Of a DNA stretch of 64,000 nucleotides, positions 9,225 to 18,326 are shown in pieces. The stretch covers positions 5,415,001-5,479,000 of the forward strand of contig NZ_CP083740.1 of NCBI RefSeq assembly GCF_020150455.1, given 5' to 3'. The translations under genes and the position numbers were made by a program. The DNA comes from Bremerella sp. TYQ1 (GTDB lineage: Bacteria > Planctomycetota > Planctomycetia > Pirellulales > Pirellulaceae). The stretch's first letter is position 1; every line of letters starts with the position of its first letter. The notes beneath the pieces are model-generated. The model was not told the DNA's origin. It saw only the letters and a program-made list of their open reading frames with translations, and made no database searches.

Positions 9225-9953
9225 CTACCGACCAAGGCCCGCCGCAGGGCGATAAGCAATTCGCCCGGAACCGTCCTCCCAGTTTCCGGGGGTACCACTC
9301 TTGATCTCCAGTCGGCCGCGGTACTCAACCAGCGTTCTGCCTTGATCCTCGAACACGTAGTAGACAGGGTCAACCAATGACCGAAAAAACAGATTGGAGG
9401 GTTCGAGCTTGAGCTCCGTAAATGATCGCCCCATTTGAGACCACGTTCGTTCTTTGGATACCCTCACGGCGATCGCCTGTTGCCGTTCTGGCACAGGAAT
9501 TTTGAAGTCTACGGTTTTGCCGCCATGCAAGTCGTCCCACTTCGACATGATGATGTATGGAATAGCCGGAAGTGGCACCAAGTCATTGGAGTCCTTTTCC
9601 GAGCTTTGTTTTGACTTGCCGTCGTGTGTGTAGGAGTACAGGACCTTACCGTCTTTAAACTCCATTTTTGCGGTTTCACCGGTCTGTTGTTGCTGGCAGT
9701 GAATGACCGAAAGACGTCCCTCCGCATAGGTCGCTTCGGTAGCCACAATCACTCGTCCATTTCTATCGGTAACGCGTTCGTAGCAAATCCGACTACTTGG
9801 GTCCCCTTTCAACGCTAACTCGACCGTATAGAGGGCAGTGTCGCCGTTGCCTTTCAAAAAAACATCACCTTGCAAAACCGAGTCGCCCGCTTGCGCCGCA
9901 ACGACCAATTGAAAGGAAACAATTACCGACACAATACTCATCGTTGTTCGCAT
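9225..9953 (-). CDS. Secreted protein of unknown function, co-regulated with the efflux operon
   Basis: A 242-residue protein with a signal peptide (MSIVSVIVSFQLVVAAQAGD; likely cleavage after AQA). The mature part looks like one beta-rich domain (VLQGDVFLKGNGDTALYTVE, KMEFKDGKVLYSYTHDGK, VDFKIPVPERQQAIAVRVSK, TLVEYRGRLEIKSG). The alternation of short strands, and the late stretch FFRSLVDPVYYVFEDQGRTL, resemble DUF3108- or LolA-like envelope proteins, but I do not recognise the family with certainty. A copy of the TetR operator, with matching -35/-10 spacing, lies about 110 bp upstream, so it is probably part of the same regulon. No lipobox is visible. Confidence 0.68.
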   Translation of the reverse strand: MRTTMSIVSVIVSFQLVVAAQAGDSVLQGDVFLKGNGDTALYTVELALKGDPSSRICYERVTDRNGRVIVATEATYAEGRLSVIHCQQQQTGETAKMEFKDGKVLYSYTHDGKSKQSSEKDSNDLVPLPAIPYIIMSKWDDLHGGKTVDFKIPVPERQQAIAVRVSKERTWSQMGRSFTELKLEPSNLFFRSLVDPVYYVFEDQGRTLVEYRGRLEIKSGTPGNWEDGSGRIAYRPAAGLGR

Positions 9954-10035
9954 GAATACTCCTCTGCTTCGTGCAATGAAACGACTTTCGGTTCAGGAAC
10001 TTGACTACACAGTTCCACGAATTGACTGTGCGGCA

Positions 10036-10081
10036 AAGTTACTGTCTTTTACTGCTCGAGTAAAATGCAAATTTGAATTGG
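10036..10081 (-). promoter_or_regulatory. Predicted promoter with diverged TetR operator (site C)
   Basis: Sequence AAAATGCAAATTTGAATTGG at 10062-10081 keeps the AAATTT core and most of both arms of the palindrome at sites A and B. On the minus strand TTTACT (10064-10059) sits exactly where TTGACT sits at the other sites, followed by a 17-bp spacer and TAACTT (10041-10036). It would drive the secreted-protein gene that starts at 9953, with a leader of roughly 75 nt. Confidence 0.6.
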
Positions 10082-10619
10082 GGTTATCGGGGCAGTAGAA
10101 TGGTTAAGCGGACAAGGTGAACGTAGAGAAAAACTGCAAGAAGTGGACAGGCATTTGTCGGCCCCAATTCAGCGGCAAGTCGACGCTATTGAAGTGTCTG
10201 TGGATGCCGTTGTAAGGTCGCGTTTAGAACATGAAAAACAGGCACCTTCCTACGGTGTTCTTCAAGGAAGTCATATATTCTGGTAGGCCAGCGAGCAGGG
10301 TAATCAGGCCAAAGGTCGTGGCCCCAGTGTGGAATGATTCAACCGGTATGTAGACGGCATCCCAATGTTTGCGACAATCGAGAGGCGACGGAGCTAACGA
10401 CGAGACTAGCATGGACTAAGGAGGGGTGTTTTGTGTGAGATGCGAATAAGGTGAATCTAGTCACGGATAGTGTCTTGGTTGGTTTCTAACTACCACCGAA
10501 CGCTTCCGATGAACCCTATAAATGTTCCGATAAGAAAAACTTTCAGCGATAAGCCGTCGTCGTAACTTGCTGTTAATTAGTCAGTTGCGAAAATCGTGTG
10601 CAACGGAATTGCCCACTTC
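10082..10619. other. Non-coding stretch, nothing recognised
   Basis: No open frame here resembles a protein family. A short frame on the minus strand (10224-10412, 62 codons) has no recognisable motif and I do not call it. The stretch leads into the terminator-bearing repeat at 10620. Confidence 0.5.
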
Positions 10620-10755
10620 CCGTCGCCTCCACTACACCCACCTTGTCAATTTCGACAAGGTGGGTTTTTCTTTGGACTTCCGCAATAGGACTGAGAGTAA
10701 ATTCCGGCGTGAAATGCTCTCATATCCGATTTTGTGTCTGATTTGATCCGGCTGG
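10620..10755 (+). repeat. Diverged ~120-bp direct repeat, left copy, with tmRNA-like left end
   Basis: The stretch starting near CGTCGCCTCCACTA matches, with scattered substitutions and a small gap, the stretch starting at 27189 on the same strand. Shared blocks include the hairpin, TTTCTTTGGACTTCCGCA, a GGACT-AGAGTA block and a final AGATTTGATC-like block. The left end (TTCCCGTCGCCTCCA) reads like the T-arm/acceptor 3' end of a tmRNA gene, a common integration target. No rest of a tmRNA is visible. See the matching feature at 27181. Confidence 0.6.
10636..10669 (+). terminator. Rho-independent terminator hairpin
   Basis: Perfect 12-bp stem ACCCACCTTGTC (10636-10647) with GACAAGGTGGGT (10654-10665), loop AATTTC, followed by a T run to 10669. 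It reads as a terminator for plus-strand transcription, though no plus-strand gene ends just upstream. Confidence 0.8.
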
Positions 10756-11060
10756 CTGGGATCCTAAAAGCCACCTTTTAAGGTAGTCTATTCATTCGTA
10801 AATCGAGACTTCTTCATGGTCATCTTCTCCTCGAAATGGATGGCCCGATTTTCTCATTTTGAATGACTCAGTTTTTGGGGTTGCAGTTTAAGGCTTGGTC
10901 GTCATGAGCACGGAGTTGTACGAATTCATAACTGAAAACCTAATCACGATGACTAGGTCTCAAATCAACACGCGAACAATCGTTCTACCACAAGCGACGT
11001 TGCTTAAGTTGCTTTTTGAGTACTTTCAAGCCCTCGTGACTCCACAAGCATTCGATCCGT
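10756..11060. other. Non-coding stretch, nothing recognised
   Basis: The 3' flank of the giant minus-strand gene. A 70-codon plus-strand frame beginning at 10895 runs into the end of that gene and has no recognisable features, so I leave it out. Confidence 0.5.
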
Positions 11061-14000
11061 TTACGGAACGAACTGAATTTCACCCCACATCGCCGGGTGA
11101 AGCATGATTTCGCCCGGGATGTCATCGACCAACATCGTCGCTGGGTTGGCCCAATAGGAACGGAGTTGTGTTTCCTTTCCTTCGGGGTCTCCGAATGTCA
11201 CTCCGAAATCGCCTCGATAGATGGTGCCGGGCTCAATCTGCCAGCCAAGCTTATCGAGTGGTAAGATCACCTCGACAGAGTAGCTGCCGCGGTGCCGTTT
11301 GACCGCCACCTTGGCTTCGTCGAATCGCTCGACATGGTTGACCTTTTCGCCGCGCCAGGGACTGGTGAACTCGATGGGGTGGGTTCCGCCCGGCTTCCGA
11401 TGTTCATAAAGGACGATCGCCGGTTGATCCTCAAACGGCGCAATCATTATCCGTTTGTCTCCAGGCACAGGGGCATTACGCTGCGGGCTGGCCGTGGCAT
11501 TGGTAGCGAGTTGAAAGTCGACTGTATCTCCGGTCGCAAACAGGGAGCTCCATTGCCGACCTTGATTGACAAACGGCGAGACATCTTCTACTTGATAAGC
11601 GAGATAGATGTTTTCCTTGTCCCAACTGCCCCATAAGGTTACCGGGAACTTTCCATTCTGGTCCCACTTGGCCAGCGGCTCTCCGGTCCATTCCTTGAGA
11701 TCTCCGTCAATGATTGGCGTGGCCTTTGCGGCGGAGATGGTCGCCCGTTTTTTATTTTTCCCTCCGGCAAGGCTCCGCCGCGACTTTTGTTCGGCGGCGT
11801 CAACCTGAGGCCTGGTTATCGCCAAGTCTCCTGAAATACGTACGGCTTGATCCAGCCCAGCCAATTGATAGAGACGATAGCTGCCGTGTCCGACTTGAAC
11901 GTAGTATTGACCGTTCTCTTCCGAGATGCCGAAACAACCGCCGAAGATTTCCCCTCCTAGGCGATAGGCGTCGTTCGCGTAGCTGACGCGGACATCGCGG
12001 AACATCTCGTCCAGATACAGCCCGTCACTGGTCAGCAGGAAGCAGCGACCATGATTTCCACTGAGGAAGAAAATATCGGCATCGTTGTCGAAGGGAGCCA
12101 TTCCCAGGAAATAGAGCGTCCCTTGCATGACTCCCGTTTCAGGTAGGGGGGCTTTGTGAGAACCATGCACGCCACTCCATTGGTTTGCGAAACTCCAGAG
12201 ATGCTTCCCGTCGGTATCGTAAGCATTCATTTCGGGGTCGGAGTTGATCACGAACCGGCCGAAGCGATCGTCATGGGACGAAGCATTATGACGCTGATGA
12301 CCCGGGGTCAATGAAATCTCCGTGGCGTTCGCTATGGCTTCGACGAGTGTGGTGTATTGTGGAACGCCGTCGGCATTCACCTTGCTTGGGGCGAGCGTTG
12401 CAATCTTGACCTGCTGATCGACGAGAATTGGAATTCGCATCGTCAAACCGACGCTACGATGTCCCCACGAAGAGCCCCCGAACTGGACCGAGTCGTCGGT
12501 GAACTCAAACTCTTTCTGTTGCGGGCGGCCATCGTTGTTCTGATCGACCCACAGGACACCGGGGCCCTTCCTGGCGTATGGCTTACCGTCCCCTTTCTGG
12601 CCAGCTTTTTCAGCTTTGCGGTGCTCAGGCCACTTGGCGTAATAGGCATCGATGTACGACTGAGGAGGTTGCCAGTTGCACCCATAGCTGAAGTGGTGTG
12701 TGCTGGATATTGCCGCACAGTCTTGAATCGACCCATCGGCACGTACCTCGGAAATAGTGGTGATTTTACCGAATCCGATTAGGTAAGTTCGCCCCTGCTC
12801 GCGGATAAGTTGATAGTTGAGGGGATGATAATGTTCGAAGTGAGCATCGTCGATGGCAAGAACATGGGTCGGCCTGGCTTCCTGCTTCTCGAAATCCAGT
12901 TTCCAGCGGCAGCCGAGACCAATCCAGATGTGATGGCTCTTGGGATCGAATGTCGCACCCGTTGCTCCGTAGTGCGGAACGCCGAACTTCTCATAGACAA
13001 CTTCGTTCTTATCGAGATCCCACGCGTGAATTCGTTTCGGACTCCAGCGGTCTTCGGTAATCCAGAGCTTTCCATCGGGGCCGAAGCTGATACCCTGCGG
13101 GTTCACGATTCGAGACGCATCGTACTTACCGGCATAGGGTCCTCCTGGGGTGCCGATCCTTGCGACAAACGTTCCGTCATTCGAGAAACGATGAATTTGA
13201 TGTGTGACTAGATCGCTTACCAGGATGTCTTGATTTGCGGCACACGCAATGCCTGCCAAATCTAGTCCGCGCGCTGGAATCAATAATTTACGATCCTTCA
13301 GCCGAATCACGCCGTTGTCGGTCGCCACAAGAACCTCTTCCCCCGCAGCAAGTTTACGGGGGCCATCTACCGAGATTTTCCGCAGCAGTTCACCGGTCTG
13401 GGCATCGAGCACTAATACGGCGTCATGCTGTCGCGAACCGATGTAAATATGACCGTCATGGACTGTGATCCCTGTGAGATTGTAGCCCTCGAATCCTGCG
13501 TTTTTCGAGCCTGGTCCCACCGGCATCTCGTCGACGATCAGATGATCCTTTCTGCCAGGAAAGTTCACCATCTTGCCTGACTTGATGTCGTATCGAACTA
13601 GCGACAACTTCCAGGTAGCCTGCCACTGGTCGCTCTGGAAATCGATACCGCGAGTGCCACCCCAAGCAAACCCGTCCTGGGCGCAGTACAAGTACTGATC
13701 GTCGGCGGCGATAGCATCATGATTGATGCCGAGGCCGTGTTGATGTTCGTAGCCTTGAACCCACTTTCCGTCCGCGTCCAACGCGACCAACGCCCAGCCT
13801 CCTTCAGTGACCGGTGCAGCGAAAAAGACATACTCTCCGTTACTGGCCACATCACGCATGGTGGAATGATTGGGGCCCCACGGCTTGATCGTAGGCTCAC
13901 CTCCGTTGGCGAAGTTCATCAAGTACTCTGGTTCGATTCCCGGGTGACTGATTCCGCGCCATCGATACTGACCAGGTGGGACCAATTTTCCATTCTCGTC

Positions 14001-16328
14001 CAGTCCATCCCACAGCACACGCTGCGTTCCCTTCGACATGGCTTTACCAGAAACGAGGTTGCGAATTCGCGTTCCCTGAGCATCTTCGATCACCAGGCTT
14101 ACTTTGCCATCAATCGGTTGCTGGAACTCGACCCAAATTTCATTCTTCTGCTCCGAGACACGCCGCTCGTATTCCGGCAGGGAGAACACCTGCCAGTTCG
14201 TAGGGTCTTTCGAGATCGAATGAAATGCGGCTCTGGCGTCGTTCTGAGAAAGTCGTTCACGCCGATTGCGATTTCCTTCCCAACTGAGGATGGCGGCCCA
14301 GCGGAACGAATCCCAGTCCGCCTCGCTCTCGACCAGGCTCGACGCAGGCACTTGAAATTCAAAGCCAGCATCCGAGATCAACGCACTCTTCGAATCTAAG
14401 ATAATCGAATTCGCCCCTGCCAGACCGAGTTCAATGCTTGGGATAGGATTCATTTCGGTTCGAAGCGAAAAGTTGAAATATTCGTTGTTGCGTCTCATCG
14501 CGATCGAAACCGGAGGAGTCCCGGCGGTGCCTACGTCGACATACTCACTATCGGTAAACGCAGTTCTCTTGGGGCTAGCTATCTGCGTGAGTTCGGCCAT
14601 CCGCGCGGCACTGTTTCTTTCACTTCGCGACAACCTAACAATCCGATGGTTGCCAGCGTCGTAGACAACAGCTCGACTTCCCGACACCGCAACGTGAGTT
14701 GGAGAATTCAGACTTTCAATCGAATCTCCCGCGTGGTCCGTGGTACCGTACTGCGCTAGCAATGTCTTAGTTTTCGGATCAATCAACAGTACGCGATGAC
14801 GGCGTGTGTCCGCGAGAATCAGACAGGTACCATCGCTGTGAATCGAAATTGCATTTCCGAAGGAACCCGATGCGTCTCCTGCACAACGATCCCAGCGTCC
14901 GACCTCTTTCCACGAACCATCTTTCTCTCGAGAGAACTCGATGATCTCACCCGCGCATCCTGCATACAACTTTTGCTGAGCATGCGCCAGGCTACTGCAT
15001 CCGTGGACGCCTTCTAAGGTGATCGTTCGAGGCATGCCGGAGGGACGGCCTTGGCGGTTGACGGCGAACTCGTGTCCTGACCCTTCGGCATCGGTTACCA
15101 CGAGGTATTGCTTGTCGTTCGCGGTAGTTACCAGGGCGGCGCCGCGAAGTCGGCCAAATTCTTCGACTCCCTTCACACTGTCCCCTTCGTACTTCGACCA
15201 ACCATGTTTATCGACAAATGGACCGGACGAAATGTAATGTCGCGAGTGGCGACCGCGGAGTACGCACAGCGTCCCTTCATCAGTCACCGTCGGTTGCACA
15301 TGATGCTGTCCGGCCGGTTCGCCGATGGAACGAGGAGAACCAGGCGTATCACGCCAACTCCAGACACCCGCATTCGTCCAGATGTTTCCATCGTTGTCAA
15401 TTGCGAGTCCAGACAGATCGATCGTCGCGCCGATTCTTCGGTCAACATGAAACTTGCTCTGCTCCTCATCCCAACGCAGCAATTGCACTATGCCGCTTTC
15501 GCCTGTGATCGCGAAGAGATTGCCTTGCACCTGAACCATGCCTCTGCCAGCGGTCAAGTCGGTACTTTCTGGTAGGAAGCCAATAAACGAACCGGACGCC
15601 CCCCCCATCACCACACCAGGCGTCGGGGCGAAGTCTCGGTTGTATCGTTTGATCGTGCTATGACCGGCGTGGGTATACCAATAGTCGCCAATCAGTTGAG
15701 GACGTTCTCCGCCAATATCCTTAGGGAAGCCTGCGACCGCTTGTCCATCCTTCCACGCATGCATCGGACCGCCGTAGAACTTCGCGTAGATGGTTCCGCT
15801 GGAGTCGATGTTGATCATGTCGATCCGGCCAGAATACTCCACGACGAACGTCTCTTCGCGGGTGATAGGATGAAACCAGAACAGTTTGTCGCCGCGCGCG
15901 ATGACCATCTGCCCCGCATGGTCATCGCATGACATCGCGTTTACGCCCGAAGCGATCTTGCTTGGTTCAGTCCCCTGCGGGGAATCGACTGGTAGCGAAT
16001 AAACGTTACCCTCAACCAGCAGGATCAAGAGATTACCCGTTTTCGCCAGGACATCCTCGCGGGAATTCGAATGGGGAATCGTGAACGAACTGATAAGTCG
16101 TCCATCCAGCGAATACCGGACCAATTGTCCTTGGCCTGCTCGCTCCCAGAGCATTCCCTGGTCGTCCAGGACCGGCCCCATGCCACGAGCAGGATTAGCG
16201 GCAAATTTGATAAGCGTCGCACCCGCCTCTCCTGAGTTTCCAAGGACTCCCGCAAAACGGAGTTCCTCCGCGGAGGCGGTACCAATCAAAAGCGAAAGAA
16301 CAAGCAACGAGTAAAGATACGCGCGCAT
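11061..16328 (-). CDS. Giant secreted beta-propeller protein with FlgD-like Ig and C-terminal CBM9-like domain
   Basis: A 1755-residue exported protein with signal peptide MRAYLYSLLVLSLLIGTASA. The N-terminal half holds many NHL/propeller-like repeats (GLAIDNDGNIWTNAGVW, NAISIHSDGTCLILADTRRH, SPTHVAVSGSRAVVYDAGNH). Near residues 730-800 lies a FlgD-type Ig-like fold (VSLVIEDAQGTRIRNLVSG, QRVLWDGLDENGKLVPPGQY). A second propeller region follows (GISFGPDGKLWITEDRWSP). The C-terminus, about 1543-1755, is a CBM9/DOMON-like domain (ATPIIDGDLKEWTGEPLAKW, NIYLAYQVEDVSPFV, YSVEVILPLDKLGW). Its role is probably carbohydrate or surface binding outside the cytoplasm; no catalytic residues were recognised. 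The anti-sigma factor at 18848 carries a similar C-terminal domain, which hints that the two are functionally linked. Confidence 0.82.
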   Translation of the reverse strand: MRAYLYSLLVLSLLIGTASAEELRFAGVLGNSGEAGATLIKFAANPARGMGPVLDDQGMLWERAGQGQLVRYSLDGRLISSFTIPHSNSREDVLAKTGNLLILLVEGNVYSLPVDSPQGTEPSKIASGVNAMSCDDHAGQMVIARGDKLFWFHPITREETFVVEYSGRIDMINIDSSGTIYAKFYGGPMHAWKDGQAVAGFPKDIGGERPQLIGDYWYTHAGHSTIKRYNRDFAPTPGVVMGGASGSFIGFLPESTDLTAGRGMVQVQGNLFAITGESGIVQLLRWDEEQSKFHVDRRIGATIDLSGLAIDNDGNIWTNAGVWSWRDTPGSPRSIGEPAGQHHVQPTVTDEGTLCVLRGRHSRHYISSGPFVDKHGWSKYEGDSVKGVEEFGRLRGAALVTTANDKQYLVVTDAEGSGHEFAVNRQGRPSGMPRTITLEGVHGCSSLAHAQQKLYAGCAGEIIEFSREKDGSWKEVGRWDRCAGDASGSFGNAISIHSDGTCLILADTRRHRVLLIDPKTKTLLAQYGTTDHAGDSIESLNSPTHVAVSGSRAVVYDAGNHRIVRLSRSERNSAARMAELTQIASPKRTAFTDSEYVDVGTAGTPPVSIAMRRNNEYFNFSLRTEMNPIPSIELGLAGANSIILDSKSALISDAGFEFQVPASSLVESEADWDSFRWAAILSWEGNRNRRERLSQNDARAAFHSISKDPTNWQVFSLPEYERRVSEQKNEIWVEFQQPIDGKVSLVIEDAQGTRIRNLVSGKAMSKGTQRVLWDGLDENGKLVPPGQYRWRGISHPGIEPEYLMNFANGGEPTIKPWGPNHSTMRDVASNGEYVFFAAPVTEGGWALVALDADGKWVQGYEHQHGLGINHDAIAADDQYLYCAQDGFAWGGTRGIDFQSDQWQATWKLSLVRYDIKSGKMVNFPGRKDHLIVDEMPVGPGSKNAGFEGYNLTGITVHDGHIYIGSRQHDAVLVLDAQTGELLRKISVDGPRKLAAGEEVLVATDNGVIRLKDRKLLIPARGLDLAGIACAANQDILVSDLVTHQIHRFSNDGTFVARIGTPGGPYAGKYDASRIVNPQGISFGPDGKLWITEDRWSPKRIHAWDLDKNEVVYEKFGVPHYGATGATFDPKSHHIWIGLGCRWKLDFEKQEARPTHVLAIDDAHFEHYHPLNYQLIREQGRTYLIGFGKITTISEVRADGSIQDCAAISSTHHFSYGCNWQPPQSYIDAYYAKWPEHRKAEKAGQKGDGKPYARKGPGVLWVDQNNDGRPQQKEFEFTDDSVQFGGSSWGHRSVGLTMRIPILVDQQVKIATLAPSKVNADGVPQYTTLVEAIANATEISLTPGHQRHNASSHDDRFGRFVINSDPEMNAYDTDGKHLWSFANQWSGVHGSHKAPLPETGVMQGTLYFLGMAPFDNDADIFFLSGNHGRCFLLTSDGLYLDEMFRDVRVSYANDAYRLGGEIFGGCFGISEENGQYYVQVGHGSYRLYQLAGLDQAVRISGDLAITRPQVDAAEQKSRRSLAGGKNKKRATISAAKATPIIDGDLKEWTGEPLAKWDQNGKFPVTLWGSWDKENIYLAYQVEDVSPFVNQGRQWSSLFATGDTVDFQLATNATASPQRNAPVPGDKRIMIAPFEDQPAIVLYEHRKPGGTHPIEFTSPWRGEKVNHVERFDEAKVAVKRHRGSYSVEVILPLDKLGWQIEPGTIYRGDFGVTFGDPEGKETQLRSYWANPATMLVDDIPGEIMLHPAMWGEIQFVP

Positions 16329-16468
16329 GAGGCTATTAACCGAGGCAAGCAGGAAGGATGTGTGGGCAGGAACCTGTGCAAGCTACCAGCGTGGTGTTAC
16401 TTACACAAGCATTTGGACAAGACCAGTGCGTACGTGAACGACTGGTCTACTTTTACGGCACATTGTGA

Positions 16469-16858
16469 CTAACGAGTCGCCAATTCAAATTCGAATTGAT
16501 TTTCACCGGCTTGGACTTCTTTCTGAATGTCCGATTTAACATTGTATTTCGAGGGGACCAGTTCCGGCGCCACCTTTCCATCATCTTGAGAGATGGCCGT
16601 CGTGAAACTAACCGTATGGTTGCCAATGAGCGCTCCGGTTGCCGAACCTGTGTACTGCAGCGTGAATTTCCCGTCAGAGTCCGTTAGGCCGTAGGAAGGG
16701 CGTCCCTGCGTGGGCTGAAATTGAACTTGAGCATTAGGCAGCGGCTTTCCATCGAGCATAACCTGTCCATTGACCTGCCCCAGGTCACTTGAGGTCCCCG
16801 AACTGCAGCCAAGGATCGCGATGGCTGCCAGCAGGACAAGCGTAACAGAAGATTTCAT
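16469..16858 (-). CDS. Small lipoprotein with carboxypeptidase-regulatory-like domain
   Basis: A 129-residue lipoprotein: signal peptide MKSSVTLVLLAAIAILGC with the lipobox ILGC (Cys18), then one beta-sandwich of the kind found in planctomycete carboxypeptidase-regulatory-like proteins (VNGQVMLDGKPLPNAQVQFQ, YGLTDSDGKFTLQY, GALIGNHTVSF). Such domains are transthyretin-like folds without enzymatic residues. It follows the DUF1559 gene on the same strand 123 bp downstream, so the two probably share a transcript. The same gene pairing recurs at 41147-42792. Confidence 0.82.
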   Translation of the reverse strand: MKSSVTLVLLAAIAILGCSSGTSSDLGQVNGQVMLDGKPLPNAQVQFQPTQGRPSYGLTDSDGKFTLQYTGSATGALIGNHTVSFTTAISQDDGKVAPELVPSKYNVKSDIQKEVQAGENQFEFELATR

Positions 16859-16981
16859 ATAGACTCCACGTGCGTCAGAAATGAAAGCGGTGAGGGGTGA
16901 GAAAGTTCTAGGTCCGGGAACTCGCCACGGGCGGAATTGTTACGACCACGTAGCGAGCGTCCTTAACTTGTTAACCATGCA

Positions 16982-17971
16982 TTAGAAGCCCGGAACAGGC
17001 TGACCGTCTTCGATACCGATCAGGTATTCCAGCGTGCTATTGACGGCTGAGTTTGTATTCAAGTCGATCGTTTCCGGAATGAACTTGACCGCTCCGTCAA
17101 ACAGAACGAACTGTGCTCCGCCCGGATGTTGACTCCCAAACGTCTTGCCACGTTCATTGTCGCCGCTACCGCTATAGTTGATCGGGTAGTAGCACGAGCC
17201 GCCAATATCGAACATGAAGTCCTGGTTATTCGTATTGGCACTGCATGTCCCAATCCACGTAGGAACAGTCCGGTTCGCGGCATAGGTTGCGCTCTTGGCA
17301 TAGGAACGTTCACCTACGGCAATGGTGTTGCTCGTACCATCGACGATCTTGGCGAAATTCGTTTTGCTGTTGATGCCAAACCCGCCGATTTCCTGACCGA
17401 TCTGGTCCTTCTTTTTACCCGATGTGTTGTCATGCGAAGCGACGTAACTGCTGGTTGCAATGATGTCGTTGTTGCCAATCTTTTCCGCGAAGAAGCATCG
17501 GCCAGGGTTCGTACCATTGACCTGCTTGTCAGCGGAACTACTAGGGCAGATGAAGCTTTGCACCACAGTTTGACATGCCGGAGCAGATTGTGCGGGAAAT
17601 GTTCCTCGGCCCACCCCGCCCAAGTCGTGTAAGGCGGTCTGCTCAACGAACGGTAGCAGGAAGGCGCTCCACCCCCAGCCCGTATTCCGCGCAGAATCCA
17701 TAGTTAATTGACCTGTACCGCCCCCCTCAGAGTTCGTCGTATCGTAGGGATTGGTGAAGATATAGAGCGGAGGAAATACCTGGTGGGTATCGTGATAATT
17801 GTGGAGAGCCAATCCGATTTGCTTGAGCTGATTGGAACATTGAATGCGACGGGCCGCTTCGCGTGCTTGCTGAACGGCAGGCAGTAGCAGTGCGACGAGA
17901 ACACCAATAATGGCGATCACGACAAGCAGCTCGACGAGCGTAAAACCACGATGAATACGAGAGTGAGGCAT
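16982..17971 (-). CDS. DUF1559 protein with prepilin-like N-terminus (copy 1)
   Basis: A 329-residue protein. I place the start at 17971 ([18 protein letters not shown]), because the prepilin-type cleavage site RGF-TLVE and the hydrophobic helix must be at the N-terminus; the frame is open another 85 codons upstream but that part looks random. After the helix comes the planctomycete signature [20 protein letters not shown], then a long DUF1559 beta-rich domain ending with HPGGAQFVLFDGAVKFIPET. Family knowledge: dozens of paralogues exist per planctomycete genome and a type II/IV-pilin-like export route is presumed; the function is unknown. It is divergent from the ECF sigma gene. Confidence 0.9.
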   Translation of the reverse strand: MPHSRIHRGFTLVELLVVIAIIGVLVALLLPAVQQAREAARRIQCSNQLKQIGLALHNYHDTHQVFPPLYIFTNPYDTTNSEGGGTGQLTMDSARNTGWGWSAFLLPFVEQTALHDLGGVGRGTFPAQSAPACQTVVQSFICPSSSADKQVNGTNPGRCFFAEKIGNNDIIATSSYVASHDNTSGKKKDQIGQEIGGFGINSKTNFAKIVDGTSNTIAVGERSYAKSATYAANRTVPTWIGTCSANTNNQDFMFDIGGSCYYPINYSGSGDNERGKTFGSQHPGGAQFVLFDGAVKFIPETIDLNTNSAVNSTLEYLIGIEDGQPVPGF

Positions 17972-18326
17972 CTTAGTTATGTCTCCGGAAGTAGATGATG
18001 AGGACGGTGATGAGTGCCGTGAACACTCAGAAACATGTGAGGCGAGAATAGGGAGGAACAGCGCCGAAACGAAATACGGCTTCCCTAGCAGTTGTTGATT
18101 GCTTTTCTTTCCTGACATAAAAAAGCAATAAAATTCGACAATTACCAACAAAGTTCTCTGGCACGACTTAGAGCAACTCCCTGCCCGCCCCCGGATGCTC
18201 TCGAGCGTTACCCTTTTCCGGTGCATTTACCGGAATACCCAAGAATCCATGTCAGGATCGCTGCCGCCGGAACAATTGCTGTGTAGTACGACCTCATGTA
18301 TTGCCAGACTAGGAAAATGGACAGTC

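Noticed and set aside
10224..10412. 62-codon minus-strand frame
   Set aside because: No motif, no signal sequence, no context; indistinguishable from chance.
10500..10660. Possible complete tmRNA gene
   Set aside because: Only a tmRNA-like 3' end is visible; no tag-peptide frame and no 5' acceptor half could be found.
10895..11107. 70-codon plus-strand frame running into the giant gene
   Set aside because: No family features, overlaps the end of a well-supported gene on the other strand and has no ribosome-binding site.
17972..18226. N-terminal extension of the DUF1559 gene upstream of MPHSRIHRGF
   Set aside because: The prepilin-like signal must be N-terminal; the extra 85 codons look random and run into the divergent sigma-gene promoter region.
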